Notes: generated from the sequence alone by a model not told the origin. A stretch of 64,000 nt of DNA from Litoreibacter albidus (GCF_900107015.1 NZ_FNOI01000004.1:248001-312000), one strand, 5' to 3'. Positions 37,549-46,539 are shown, counted from the first letter of the stretch. Made by a program: numbers and translations.

Positions 37549-37588
37549 TAAAACGAAAAATGCCTCAGCGAATTACCGCTAAGGCATT
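37549..37588 (-). terminator. Terminator of tRNA-Arg
   Basis: A 12-bp stem with one mismatch (AATGCCTCAGCG / CGCTAAGGCATT, loop AATTAC) lies just after the 3' end of the tRNA. On the minus strand it is followed by TTTTCGTTTT. Confidence 0.8.
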
Positions 37589-37596
37589 GAATTCAT

Positions 37597-37673
37597 TGGC
37601 GCGCTGGGGAGGATTCGAACCCCCGACCCCTTGATTCGTAGTCAAGTACTCTATCCAACTGAGCTACCAGCGC
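37597..37673 (-). tRNA. tRNA-Arg (anticodon ACG)
   Basis: The minus strand gives a full cloverleaf: acceptor GCGCTGG pairs with CCAGCGC, the D arm is GCTCAGTTGGATAGAGT, the anticodon arm TTGACTACGAATCAA holds ACG, and the T arm is GGGGGTTCGAATCCTCC. The discriminator base is G and the CCA end is encoded, making 77 nt. ACG is normally edited to ICG and reads CGU, CGC and CGA. Confidence 0.96.
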
Positions 37674-37848
37674 ACTGTCTGGGGGCGATGTAACCTTGCT
37701 GAAAGACCAATGCAACCCCAATTTGAAGCGTTCTTCAAAGAACCGCTCCGGATCGTGAAATTCCTGTGGAAAACACTGTTCGAAGCAACAAAACCAATCG
37801 TCGCTGCTGCCCAAACCGACGTCGAATCTCCTGCTGAGGGCCGACGAC

Positions 37849-39252
37849 TTATTGCGCCGCCTGATCGAACAACGCGTTTTCTTTCGGCAGGAACAGTTGA
37901 AATTCTGTCCCGTGCTCATCCGAGCGTACCAACTTCAACTCACCGCCGTGGCCACGTGCGAGTTCTGCGGAGATGGCGAGGCCGAGGCCCGTCCCCCCGA
38001 CCCGCACGCCGCCCTCAAACGCGGTGAACAAATTCTGGCGAGCCTTCGGGGGCAGCCCTGGCCCACTGTCTTGAATGGTCAGACGCCACCCGTCAGCGGC
38101 CTCCCCCCCGACTATACTGATTTTTCCCGCAGTGCCTGATGCTTCAAGGGCCTGCCGCGCGTTGCGCACCAAGTTCCCGAGAATCCGGTACAGCTGCTCG
38201 CCGTCGCAGCGTACCATCATTTGCTTAGGGACGTCGCAATCGAAGCGAATATCCGAGGACGTCGACAGCTGTTCACTTTGCAACACGTCCTCAACAATGT
38301 CGTGCACTTGCGTCATGGCAAGCTTCGGCGGGGCCTCTTCCACGCGACCGAAGGCCAGCGTCCCTTCGCACAGGTTAACGGCTCGGCTAAGGGAGTTCAC
38401 GAGCTTTGGCGCAGACCGTTGCACCGCGGGGTCGTCAGACATCTCCATGCGGTCGGCGAGTAAGGTCGCCGTTGTCAGAATATTGCGCAAGTCATGGCTG
38501 ATTTTGGCCACCGCACCGCCTAGTTGCGCCAAGCGTTCTTTCTGCTTGAGCGAGCCTGTCAGACGCGTCTGCAATTCCGCCAGCGTGTCTTCGGCCGCGC
38601 GCAACTCTGTAATCGAGGAGGTCGGCTGGATCACACGGCGCGCATCTTCGGGTGCCAATGCGTAGGCCTCCATCGAGTGAACAACCCGCTTGATCGGGCG
38701 CACCATGAAACGGCGAACGGCCAAAAACAACAGTGCCGCAGAAATGATGGAGATGACGGCAGACAACGCCAGAACGTTTAGCCCATAGTCGACCATTGCA
38801 GCCCTTAGCGGGGCTTGCGGCATGGCAACCTCAATCATCGTGCCTGCCGCGCGCGTCGGCGCCCCGATAACTCGAATGACCCCTTCGGGCGGTACGAACA
38901 GCTGACGCATGGCCCCGATAATCAGATAGGCGGCAGACGGATCACGCAGGTCCACCATAGTCGTCACAGGACCAGGAACCGGCGAAGACAAGACCAACTG
39001 GCTCGCGGCGTCGCGCCTCAAAACCACGTTGTAGACACCCGCGTTGTCCAGCAACTCCTGCGCAAGGCTGGACGAGATGTTCTGATCCTGAGACGCCAGA
39101 ACCGACAGGGACGCGATTTGGGATTTTTCCAAACGGGCCAGCAAGTAATCCTCTCTGAAGCGCGCCACGGATGGCACGAAAATCAGAACTTCGGCGAGCA
39201 TCACGAAGATGACCGTCAGTATGAGGAACCGACCTGAGAGCGAATTAATCAA
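37849..39252 (-). CDS. Orphan membrane sensor histidine kinase
   Basis: A 467-residue kinase. Helix 1 is residues 7-29, a periplasmic domain spans about 30-150 and helix 2 about 155-180. A HAMP linker (RRFMVRPIKRVVHSMEAY) and a coiled-coil stretch lead to H253 in AKISHDLRNILTTATLL. The ATP domain has NLVRNARQAL, DSGPGLP and GGTGLGLAISAELARGHGG. No response regulator is encoded beside it, so the partner lies elsewhere. The ISHDLRN box differs from the usual SHELRTP, typical of kinases of the NtrB/RegB-like or GHKL type. Confidence 0.88.
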   Translation of the reverse strand: MINSLSGRFLILTVIFVMLAEVLIFVPSVARFREDYLLARLEKSQIASLSVLASQDQNISSSLAQELLDNAGVYNVVLRRDAASQLVLSSPVPGPVTTMVDLRDPSAAYLIIGAMRQLFVPPEGVIRVIGAPTRAAGTMIEVAMPQAPLRAAMVDYGLNVLALSAVISIISAALLFLAVRRFMVRPIKRVVHSMEAYALAPEDARRVIQPTSSITELRAAEDTLAELQTRLTGSLKQKERLAQLGGAVAKISHDLRNILTTATLLADRMEMSDDPAVQRSAPKLVNSLSRAVNLCEGTLAFGRVEEAPPKLAMTQVHDIVEDVLQSEQLSTSSDIRFDCDVPKQMMVRCDGEQLYRILGNLVRNARQALEASGTAGKISIVGGEAADGWRLTIQDSGPGLPPKARQNLFTAFEGGVRVGGTGLGLAISAELARGHGGELKLVRSDEHGTEFQLFLPKENALFDQAAQ

Positions 39253-39276
39253 ACATCTGCCTCCAGCAGGTGGGGT

Positions 39277-40695
39277 CTATGGCAGGAACCTCTGCACTAA
39301 GCCCACGACTTTCTTGACCATATCGCTTTCGAATAGCCTTGGCGAGAAATAGGCACCCGCAGCCCGTTTGTTAACCTCTCCGAGGGTCGGATATGGCGCA
39401 ACCATGCCCGCGATCTGGCTCATCTTCATATTATTCGCGATTGCGAGCGCCCAAACACCGATCAAATCCCCGGCGCTTGCGCCGACAATAGACGCCCCAA
39501 CAGGCCGCCCCTTCACAACCGTGACTTTGATCAAGCCGGTTGTTTTGCCTTCCGCAATCGCCCTATCGTTTTCATGGAACGGAAAACGGTACACCTCGGC
39601 CTTGTCGCCGTGCTCTTCGCGCGCTTGTGCTTCGGTCAGGCCAACCTGCGCCAACTCAGGGTCGGTGTAGGTGGCCCATGGGATGTGCGCCTGCTTGGTT
39701 TTGGCGGGAAGCCCGAACAAGATGGAGCGGATAACAACACCCGCATGATAGCCTGCCACGTGAGTAAACTGTAGCTGCCCCGCAACGTCGCCGATGGCGT
39801 ATACTTTCTTGTTAGACGTCTTCATCGACGCATCCACGTCGATACCACGGCGTGAGTATTCCACACCGGCTTGCTCCAGCCCCAAGTCGCTCACGTTTGC
39901 GGAGCGTCCAACTGCGACAAGCAAATGCGACCCATTGAACACGCGCCCGTCTTTGGCTTTCACTGTAATATCGCCCGCTATGCCGGATACTTCATCCGCA
40001 TGCGCGCCCTCTTCTATCACCATGCCCTCTTCACGCATCCGGTCTAGCACGACGGCGGCCAGCTCTGGGTCATCCTTGCCCATCGCCTTGTCGCCCTCAA
40101 TCACCGTCACCTTGGAGCCGAGGCGCAAGTGGGCCTGCGCCATCTCAATGCCGATAGGCCCGCCGCCAATGATCAACAGATGCTTTGGCAACTCACGCAG
40201 GTCCCACAGGCTTTCGTTGGTCAAATAGGGCACTTTGTCCAATCCAGGGATTGGTGGCACAAACGGCGCGGAGCCGGTTGCGATAACAATGCGCCGCGCC
40301 GTGATTTCCGTGTTGCCAGCTTGCACTGTTGTGGGACCAGTAAACCGCCCACGCTCTCGAATGACGGTGACGCCGAGCCCTTCGAACCGCTCCTGGCTGT
40401 CGACGGGCTCAATCGTCGCAATCACGTTGTTCACGTGATCTTTGGCGGCTGCATAATCAATTTGGGGTTCTACATTCGCCACGCCAAACTTGGCACCGTT
40501 GCGCATAACATGTGCCTGCTTGCCCGCCGCGATCAACGCCTTGGACGGCACGCAACCATAATTCAGGCAGTCGCCACCCATCTTGTGATCTTCCAGAAGC
40601 ACAACCTTGGCCCCCATTTGAACGGCGCCGGCCGCGACTGAAAGCCCGCCGGAGCCTGCGCCGATCACGAGAAGGTCGGTTTTAATGGTTTCCAT
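39277..40695 (-). CDS. FAD-dependent pyridine nucleotide-disulfide oxidoreductase
   Basis: A 472-residue flavoprotein of the class I disulfide reductase family. The FAD site is IGAGSGGLSVA, the redox pair is C43/C48 in GGDCLNYGCVPSKALI, the NAD(P) site is IGGGPIGIEMAQAH, and the second FAD site is YAIGDVAGQLQFTHVAGYHAG. It resembles the proteins annotated as mercuric-reductase-like that lack the N-terminal metal domain and the C-terminal vicinal cysteines. The C-terminus ends GLVQRFLP, so it should not reduce mercury. The electron acceptor is unknown. It is two bases from the TVP38/TMEM64 gene upstream and co-transcribed with it. Confidence 0.88.
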   Translation of the reverse strand: METIKTDLLVIGAGSGGLSVAAGAVQMGAKVVLLEDHKMGGDCLNYGCVPSKALIAAGKQAHVMRNGAKFGVANVEPQIDYAAAKDHVNNVIATIEPVDSQERFEGLGVTVIRERGRFTGPTTVQAGNTEITARRIVIATGSAPFVPPIPGLDKVPYLTNESLWDLRELPKHLLIIGGGPIGIEMAQAHLRLGSKVTVIEGDKAMGKDDPELAAVVLDRMREEGMVIEEGAHADEVSGIAGDITVKAKDGRVFNGSHLLVAVGRSANVSDLGLEQAGVEYSRRGIDVDASMKTSNKKVYAIGDVAGQLQFTHVAGYHAGVVIRSILFGLPAKTKQAHIPWATYTDPELAQVGLTEAQAREEHGDKAEVYRFPFHENDRAIAEGKTTGLIKVTVVKGRPVGASIVGASAGDLIGVWALAIANNMKMSQIAGMVAPYPTLGEVNKRAAGAYFSPRLFESDMVKKVVGLVQRFLP

Positions 40696-40697
40696 AT

Positions 40698-41432
40698 CTA
40701 TAGTCCTTCTTTGCCGCGCACGGCTTTTAAGATGATCGGCAGCAGCGCCAGCGCGCAGAGGCCAAGAATAGGCAGCAGGATGTGCGGCTCAAAAATTATC
40801 CCCAAGTTCGGCGTATCGCCGCGCTCGAACACTTCGCCCAAACCGGCCCCGACGGAGGTATAGACGATGGACCCGGGAATGATCCCCAAGAACGTCGAGA
40901 TCACAAAGCGGCGCAGCGGCACGTCCACCAGTGCAGGCACCAGATTGGCCACAAAGAAGGGAACGGCAGGCACGAGGCGGATCAAGAACAAAACCGACCA
41001 CTGATTTTCGTCTATACCGTCCTTGATCTTCTTCACCATCCCAGCGCCGCTTTCCATTTTAGCGGCCAGCTTGTCGCCGAACCCCATGCGCGCAGCCGAG
41101 AAAATCGCGGTGGCACCGATGGTGGCCCCCACAACGTTATATAAAAAACCGGGAAACGTGGCGAACAGGAAGCCACCTGTTAATGTCGCAATCGCTGCCC
41201 CCGGCAACGAAAACGCAACAATGACAACGTAGATTGCAATAAACCCCAACACCGCCAGCACATAGTTGGCGTCGCGGTAGGCGATCAGCGCCTCGCGGTT
41301 GTCACGCAGCGCGTCGAAGCTGAGATAGTCGCGCAGGGTGAACGCACCGATCAGCGCCACCGCGACGATAATCAGAATAGGCAGTTTCTTTTGAAAGGCC
41401 GACTTTCCGGTGTTTGTCATCATATCTGCCAT
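40698..41432 (-). CDS. TVP38/TMEM64 family membrane protein
   Basis: A 244-residue protein with about six membrane segments. The VTT/SNARE-associated domain core reads ALPGAAIATLTGGFLFATFPGFLYNVVGATIGAT-type sequence at about residues 75-115, followed by the second conserved half (LFLIRLVPAVPFFVANLVPALVDVPLRRF). The start at MADMM was chosen over an earlier ATG because it removes a charged leader. Family members are DedA-like and may move lipids. Pairing with a flavin disulfide reductase is seen in other genomes, but the joint role is not known. Confidence 0.85.
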   Translation of the reverse strand: MADMMTNTGKSAFQKKLPILIIVAVALIGAFTLRDYLSFDALRDNREALIAYRDANYVLAVLGFIAIYVVIVAFSLPGAAIATLTGGFLFATFPGFLYNVVGATIGATAIFSAARMGFGDKLAAKMESGAGMVKKIKDGIDENQWSVLFLIRLVPAVPFFVANLVPALVDVPLRRFVISTFLGIIPGSIVYTSVGAGLGEVFERGDTPNLGIIFEPHILLPILGLCALALLPIILKAVRGKEGL

Positions 41433-41705
41433 GGATTCGGGTTCCTGAAGGTTAAGCTGCCATGTTAGTGAGCGAATTGAATGCGTTTTGATACCACCGC
41501 TCACGGTCGCTTGATCAAGGGTGAGCCAAACACAGGCCGGATGGCCTTTATTCGCGGCTTAGGTTACAACACTGTTCAGAATTGTTGCAGAATTGGGCAG
41601 GTTTGCCCGTTGACGCAGAACACAGGGCTGTCTATGACGCAGGCTCTGAACACTTATGGGTTCGAATCCTTTCCGGATTCCCCCCTATCCGCAGGAGCCT
41701 CGCTC

Positions 41706-41843
41706 ATGAGCAAACGTACATTCCAACCGTCGAACCTGGTTCGCAAGCACCGCCACGGCTTCCGTGCCCGTATGGCGACTAAAGCTGGCCGTAAGATTTT
41801 GAACGCGCGTCGCGCGAAAGGCCGGACGAAGCTGAGCGCGTAA
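41706..41843 (+). CDS. rpmH: Ribosomal protein L34
   Basis: A 45-residue basic protein that is unmistakable L34: [20 protein letters not shown], then [18 protein letters not shown]. Part of the large ribosomal subunit. A CGCAGGAG site lies before the ATG. It begins the conserved rpmH-rnpA-yidD run, spaced 28 bases from rnpA. Confidence 0.98.
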   Translation: MSKRTFQPSNLVRKHRHGFRARMATKAGRKILNARRAKGRTKLSA

Positions 41844-41871
41844 AGCGCCCTTCTTCTTCCTTTTGACCTAG

Positions 41872-42270
41872 ATGCCGCCGGAGGCCAACGTGACAGGACC
41901 AAACGTCCAGATCGCGGATGTGCCACCGGCGGCTTCCGTTCGTCTAGAGGTTATCAGCAAACGCGCTGACTTCTTACGTGCGGCGCGGGCCAAGCGCGCG
42001 GGCCAACCGGGCTTTCTGCTGCAAGCACGAAACCGCGGAGACGACGCCCCCCCGCGTGTCGGCTTCACCTGCTCCAAGAAGATTGGCAACGCCGTAGCGC
42101 GCAACCGCGCCAAACGGCGATTGCGCGAAATCGCCCGCATCGCCCTCAGCGCCAAGGCGCAGACAGGCTGGGACTACGTTCTTGTCGGTCGCCCGACTGA
42201 GACGGTGTCGCGCCCTTTCGCACAACTCATGGCCGACTTGGAACGCGCCATCGCCAAGGTGCACACATGA
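41872..42270 (+). CDS. rnpA: Ribonuclease P protein component
   Basis: Protein subunit of RNase P, which trims tRNA 5' leaders with the RNA subunit. 132 residues with the family's RNR region ([26 protein letters not shown], about residues 63-88) and [16 protein letters not shown] at the start of the domain. A GTG 18 bases in could be the true start, since the first residues are not conserved. Its stop overlaps the yidD ATG. Confidence 0.96.
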   Translation: MPPEANVTGPNVQIADVPPAASVRLEVISKRADFLRAARAKRAGQPGFLLQARNRGDDAPPRVGFTCSKKIGNAVARNRAKRRLREIARIALSAKAQTGWDYVLVGRPTETVSRPFAQLMADLERAIAKVHT

Positions 42271-42488
42271 CGCCGCTCGCGTGGGTCTGCGCCCTGCCCG
42301 TGCGCGGCTACAGGGCGTTGTTTAGCCCATGGGTCGGCCACAACTGTCGCTACGACCCGACCTGCTCTGCATATGCCTTGGAGGCCTTGCAAAAGCACGG
42401 CGGCCTAAAAGGGTCTTGGCTTGCGGCCCGACGCATTGCGCGGTGCAACCCTTGGGGCGGGATGGGCGTCGACGACGTGCCTGACTAG
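42267..42488 (+). CDS. yidD: Membrane protein insertion efficiency factor YidD
   Basis: A 73-residue YidD with an amphipathic N-terminus and three conserved cysteines ([17 protein letters not shown], then ARCNPWG). It helps YidC-dependent insertion at the inner membrane. ATGA overlap with rnpA. In many bacteria yidC follows at once; here yidC lies about 6.6 kb further on. Confidence 0.95.
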   Translation: MTPLAWVCALPVRGYRALFSPWVGHNCRYDPTCSAYALEALQKHGGLKGSWLAARRIARCNPWGGMGVDDVPD

Positions 42489-42495
42489 CCGCCCC

Positions 42496-43461
42496 TCACA
42501 CCTTCTTCTTTGGCATCATTCTCTCAAGCTCCGGCGAGATCGGGATGTGCTCCGCGTTATCACCTGCGGGAAGCTTGAACGGACCATTCTCCCAATCAGC
42601 CTCCTTCCAAGCCTCTTTGGCGTCCTCGATCTTGTCACGTGATGACGATACAAAATTCCACCAGATCAAACGGCCTTCATTCATGGTTTCACCGCCTAGG
42701 GCCATCAGTCTGGCCCCGCGCGCGCCAGCGCGAACGCTGATATTATCGCCAGGTCGGAACACCATCATGCGGCCCTCCTCAAACACATCGCCCGCCACCT
42801 CAACGGACCCTTGCGTGATATAGAGCCCCCGATCTTCATGGTTGACGGGCAACGGAAAATGCGCACCAGGCTTTAGCACCACATCCAGATAGAATGTTTC
42901 TGACTGCATGGTCACTGGGCTGATCTCGCCATAGGCGCTGCCAAGGATCAGCTTTGCCTCGACACCGGCCTCAGCAATCACCGGAAGGGCCGCCTCCTTG
43001 TGATGTTCAAACTCGGGAGCCATGTCCTCTTTGTCTTCCGGCAGGGCGATCCATGTCTGAATCCCGAACAGCTTGTGCCGTGTCGCGCGGGTCTCGTCGC
43101 TGGTGCGCTCTGAGTGCGTCACACCCTGACCAGCCACCATCCAATTGACCTCTCCGGGGTAAATCATCTGGTGGGTACCCACACTGTCACGGTGCTCAAA
43201 CTCGCCCTGATAGAGATAGGTTACAGTACCCAAGCCAATGTGGGGGTGTGGCCGCACATCAATTCCACCCTCGGTGATAAATTCAGCCGGGCCCATTTGG
43301 TCGAAGAAAATGAATGGGCCGACCATCTGCCGCTTCGGGCTTGGCAATGCCCGACGCACCTCGAAGCCACCCAGATCACGTGCGCGGGGGATGATTAGCG
43401 TATCAAGCGCATCAAGGCTTGTATGCGGACAGTCGGGTTTTTGGGTTGGGTTCCAGCTCAT
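42496..43461 (-). CDS. Pirin family protein
   Basis: A 321-residue bicupin. The N-terminal cupin has its metal ligands in RPHPHIGLGTVTYLYQGEFEHRD and the later HSERT; the C-terminal pirin domain follows from about residue 180. Bacterial pirins often act as quercetin 2,3-dioxygenases and some bind regulators. It faces yidD with a seven-base gap and leads, on the minus strand, a run of genes including an acetyltransferase, an esterase and a ring-cleaving dioxygenase, suggesting a role with aromatic or quinone compounds. Confidence 0.92.
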   Translation of the reverse strand: MSWNPTQKPDCPHTSLDALDTLIIPRARDLGGFEVRRALPSPKRQMVGPFIFFDQMGPAEFITEGGIDVRPHPHIGLGTVTYLYQGEFEHRDSVGTHQMIYPGEVNWMVAGQGVTHSERTSDETRATRHKLFGIQTWIALPEDKEDMAPEFEHHKEAALPVIAEAGVEAKLILGSAYGEISPVTMQSETFYLDVVLKPGAHFPLPVNHEDRGLYITQGSVEVAGDVFEEGRMMVFRPGDNISVRAGARGARLMALGGETMNEGRLIWWNFVSSSRDKIEDAKEAWKEADWENGPFKLPAGDNAEHIPISPELERMMPKKKV

Positions 43462-43532
43462 GTCTTCACCTCGGTGTTTCTACGTGGTTTTAGCGGTTGG
43501 CTCTACGAAATTGGATGGAAGCATCCGCCCTC

Positions 43533-43829
43533 TCAGCTGATGATATCAGCTGTTTCCGCTTTGTGGCGGGACACATAGCTGCTCATGAATGGGCAAAGGG
43601 GCACAATCTTTTGTCCCGCCCGCCGTGCGTCCGCAATTACTCTCTGAGCCAAGGCCCCCGCGACCCCCATCCCGCGCATGGCGTCTGGCACGGCGGTGTG
43701 ATCGACGATGATCAACACGTCTGACACCTTCGATAGCGTCAGCTCTCCTTCGCCCGCGACGCCGTCAAGCGTGGCGGTGTAACGCGCCTTGGAATCGGTG
43801 TCCGTGCGGGTAATCTTAATGTCAGTCAT
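43533..43829 (-). CDS. GNAT family N-acetyltransferase, NATD1-like
   Basis: A 98-residue short GNAT protein (PF14542 type) with the acetyl-CoA loop DAMRGMGVAGALAQRVIADARRAGQKIVPLCPFMSSYV, where the usual RGxGxA is RGMGVA. The protein is near minimal for the fold. Its substrate is unknown. The start was chosen at MTDIKITR since upstream codons look unlike protein. It is one of the pirin/dioxygenase group. Confidence 0.88.
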   Translation of the reverse strand: MTDIKITRTDTDSKARYTATLDGVAGEGELTLSKVSDVLIIVDHTAVPDAMRGMGVAGALAQRVIADARRAGQKIVPLCPFMSSYVSRHKAETADIIS

Positions 43830-43872
43830 ATCAGTAATCCTTCGTATTCTGGCGAGGGGCGTGCTCCCCCTC

Positions 43873-44487
43873 CTAGCCGGGGGCGGTGGTGAATTGTGCT
43901 GCAAGTGCGGCAAGCTCTTCGCGCCGAATTTCGTGCCCGCCCGCATGGAAGCTTGTGCTGACACAAGCCCCTTGCGCCGAAGCCCAAGCAACGAGCTCCT
44001 CCGTCATCGGCCATGGGCAGATAGGATCGTGCTGTCCGGCGGTGATAAGAACAGACCTACCAGCCAATCCCGCCACCTCATTCGGGCTCCACGGGATCAA
44101 GGGATGAAGCATCCCCACCCTATCGAAAAGATCAGGCCGCGCCATCATCACGGACGCCAGAATATTAGCCCCGTTGGAGTAGCCGAACCCATACACCTCA
44201 CGGTTAGGAAACTGGTCCTTCCAGTCGTCCACGAGTGCCGCCATTTTATCAGTCGCACGGGCCAAATCTTCCATGTCGTACACGCCTTCACCCGTTCTGT
44301 GGAAGAAGCGCGCAGCGCCGTTTTCAAGAACATCACCACGCGGGGAGATAACGCCCCCATGTGGGACCAATTCCTGAGCTAGGCCGAAAAACTGCGTTTC
44401 GTCACCACCGGTCCCGTGGAATGCGAACACAAGTGGCGCATCCCCTTCCGGATCCTTTGTAAGCGCATGATAGGTGCTGCTTTGCAT
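43873..44487 (-). CDS. Alpha/beta hydrolase, carboxylesterase type (MhqD-like)
   Basis: A 204-residue hydrolase. An oxyanion-hole segment FAFHGTGGDE is followed by the nucleophile in GYSNGANI (GxSxG) near residue 104, an aspartate in GQHDPICP near residue 157 and a histidine in FHAGGHE near residue 189. The size and HGTGGDE match the MhqD esterases found beside ring-cleaving dioxygenases. It starts nine bases after the dioxygenase gene upstream. Likely cleaves an aromatic or quinone-derived ester or acid product. Confidence 0.9.
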   Translation of the reverse strand: MQSSTYHALTKDPEGDAPLVFAFHGTGGDETQFFGLAQELVPHGGVISPRGDVLENGAARFFHRTGEGVYDMEDLARATDKMAALVDDWKDQFPNREVYGFGYSNGANILASVMMARPDLFDRVGMLHPLIPWSPNEVAGLAGRSVLITAGQHDPICPWPMTEELVAWASAQGACVSTSFHAGGHEIRREELAALAAQFTTAPG

Positions 44488-44496
44488 CTTTGCCCC

Positions 44497-45426
44497 CTAA
44501 CCAATCACCGCTAAATTTCGTTCGATCTGATCGCGGTATGGCTGATAACGCTCTGGCAGCATGAGCGCCTCGCCCAAATGCGCCGTGTCTTCGTCGCGGT
44601 CGAACCCCGGTTCATTCGTCGCCACCTCAAACAACACACCACCTGGCGTGCGGAAGTAGATCGCCCAAAAGTAATCTCGGTCAATCACAGGCGTGACTTG
44701 ATACCCCGTGTCGACAAGCGCCTTGCGCACCTCCAACTGGGCAGCGCGATCCTCCACAGCAAAGGCGATGTGATGCACTGAGCCCGCCCCTTGCGTGGCT
44801 TGCTTGCCCACCGGAATTGCCTCCAGATCAATCGTCCGCGCTGCATTTCCGTCTTGGATGCGGTACCGCGTGACGCTGCCTTCCTTCTCGTCCCTTTCGT
44901 ATCCCATGAAGGTCAAAAGCTCACCCGTCGCGTCGGCGTCCCGCAGCCGGAACCGCGCACCGTGAAAACCCAGAACACCCTCGGCATTACCGACACCGTT
45001 TCCCGTCCAAGCCGCCCTACCTTCTGGGTCGGCCTCAACCAATGCAAAGCTATCGCCGTCGGGGCCGTCAAATTCCAGACGGTCTTCCCCCAGAAACGAG
45101 CTGCCGGACAGCCCGGTGACGCCATTGGACGCGAGACGCTCCCTCCAAAAGCCAAGCGCCCCTTTGGGCACCGCAAACTCGGTAACGCCCACTTCACCCA
45201 CGCCACGCTTACCTTTCGGCATTTTCCCGAACGGAAAATAGGTCATCACAGATCCCGGCGTTCCGACCTCATCACCGTAGTACAGGTGATAGACGTCAGG
45301 GGCATCGAAGTTCACCGTCTTCTTGACCCGCCGCAGGCCAAGTATGCTCGTAAAGAATTGGTTATTTTCCTTCGCATCTGCCGCCATAGACGTAACGTGA
45401 TGCAACCCTTTGATAAGTTTCTTCAT
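44497..45426 (-). CDS. Ring-cleaving dioxygenase, glyoxalase fold (MhqO-like)
   Basis: A 309-residue two-domain vicinal-oxygen-chelate protein. Domain 1 begins KGLHHVTSMAADAKENNQFFTSILGLRRVKKTVNFD, with the metal histidine in HHVTS. Domain 2 starts near VLGFHGARFRL and carries VHHIAFAVEDR. A late FEVATNEPGF supplies a glutamate ligand. Related MhqO proteins act with MhqD in hydroquinone-type detoxification. First gene of the minus-strand group, divergent from the LysR regulator; the intergenic region holds a short inverted repeat. Confidence 0.9.
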   Translation of the reverse strand: MKKLIKGLHHVTSMAADAKENNQFFTSILGLRRVKKTVNFDAPDVYHLYYGDEVGTPGSVMTYFPFGKMPKGKRGVGEVGVTEFAVPKGALGFWRERLASNGVTGLSGSSFLGEDRLEFDGPDGDSFALVEADPEGRAAWTGNGVGNAEGVLGFHGARFRLRDADATGELLTFMGYERDEKEGSVTRYRIQDGNAARTIDLEAIPVGKQATQGAGSVHHIAFAVEDRAAQLEVRKALVDTGYQVTPVIDRDYFWAIYFRTPGGVLFEVATNEPGFDRDEDTAHLGEALMLPERYQPYRDQIERNLAVIG

Positions 45427-45488
45427 GGCCTATCGCTAACCTCTTTGAAATCGTTGAGCTAAACCTAGGGATCGCAAGGCATTCAATC

Positions 45489-45501
45489 TATAATAATTAT
45501 A
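45489..45501. promoter_or_regulatory. Inverted repeat between dioxygenase and lysR
   Basis: TATAAT-A-ATTATA, six-base arms about a single base, sits in the AT-rich region between the divergent starts (about 62 bases from the dioxygenase start and 36 from lysR). It fits a LysR half-site pattern (T-N11-A) but could also be a -10 element; low certainty. Confidence 0.35.
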
Positions 45502-45536
45502 TTGCACTCACTGTTACCAAGAATAATAACAATAAT

Positions 45537-46451
45537 ATGCAACAAGACTTAAAACCCGTTCGGGTATTCCTAGAGGTCGCGCGGCTTCAAAGCTTTAGCG
45601 CCGCCGCAAAGTCCCTTCAGATGACGCCTGCGTCCATCACACGCATAGTTGCACGGCTAGAGGAAAATTTCGGGCAGCAACTCTTGATCCGTACGACGCG
45701 GCAGGTATCGCTGACATCGACTGGTGCGCTTGTCGCAGCGCGCTACCAGCCGCTGGTTGATGCGTTTGACCGCGTTAAGCTCGACCTTGACCGCGAAATG
45801 CAACCTTACCGCGGACGTCTGTCGGTCAACGCCCCTATGTCATTAGGGTTGCGGTTGATGCCAGAATTAGTCGACAGCTTTAAGCTTGCCTATCCGAACA
45901 TCGACCTCGACATCCGGCTCACGGATCGGTTGGTCGATATCGTGTCCGAGGTCTGCGATCTGGCGATCCGTGTATCATCGCCGCCGACCGACAAGTCGAC
46001 TATCTGGCGAAAGCTGTGCGAGGTCCCGTTAACCGCCGTCGCGGCGCCGTCCTTGTTTGACCGACATCCGCGCCCCAAAACGCCGGACGCCCTCGATCAA
46101 AACCTCTGCATGTCCTACGGAGACAGCAACGAGCCGGAGGTCTGGCGCTTTCATAAGGACGGCGTGAAGCGTGCGATCACAACGGGCACGTCGATCCACA
46201 GCAACAGTGGCGATTTACTGTACAGGTTGGCCTGCAAGGGCACAGGTATCGCGGTGCTGCCAGAGTTTCATGTGAGAGATGGAATCACGAATGGTGACGT
46301 CGAGGTGGTCCTGCCCGACTGGCACCTCCCGCCGCTCTGGCTATCGCTTTACTACCCGCCTTACGAAGCACTACCGCCGCTTGTGGCGACCTTCACCGAC
46401 TTCTTTGAGGCATATCTGGCCGACGAACGGGGCTTTAACTTTGCAAAGTAA
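45537..46451 (+). CDS. LysR family transcriptional regulator
   Basis: A 304-residue LysR regulator. The helix-turn-helix spans about 16-60 (LQSFSAAAKSLQMTPASITRIVARLEENFG), and a periplasmic-binding-protein-like effector domain covers about 90-295. It is divergent from the dioxygenase gene and the likely regulator of the esterase, acetyltransferase and pirin group, probably responding to an aromatic or quinone compound. The neighbour on its other side is ttcA. Confidence 0.92.
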   Translation: MQQDLKPVRVFLEVARLQSFSAAAKSLQMTPASITRIVARLEENFGQQLLIRTTRQVSLTSTGALVAARYQPLVDAFDRVKLDLDREMQPYRGRLSVNAPMSLGLRLMPELVDSFKLAYPNIDLDIRLTDRLVDIVSEVCDLAIRVSSPPTDKSTIWRKLCEVPLTAVAAPSLFDRHPRPKTPDALDQNLCMSYGDSNEPEVWRFHKDGVKRAITTGTSIHSNSGDLLYRLACKGTGIAVLPEFHVRDGITNGDVEVVLPDWHLPPLWLSLYYPPYEALPPLVATFTDFFEAYLADERGFNFAK

Positions 46452-46539
46452 GAAAACTGCCACCTGACATTAACCACGCGCTTGACCCGTGTTCCGCGCC
46501 CTCTTCCTTTGGTCACAGTAAGACCATATAAGCGCGGCC

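Noticed and set aside
37593-37919. A 108-codon minus-strand frame covering the tRNA-Arg gene
   Set aside because: It reads through a clear tRNA with encoded CCA, and its C-terminus (ESRGRGFESSPARQ) is the familiar false peptide made by translating across tRNA DNA.
39277-40695. Mercuric reductase (merA)
   Set aside because: The redox CxxxxC is present, but the C-terminal vicinal cysteines and the N-terminal metal-binding domain are missing and there are no other mer genes.
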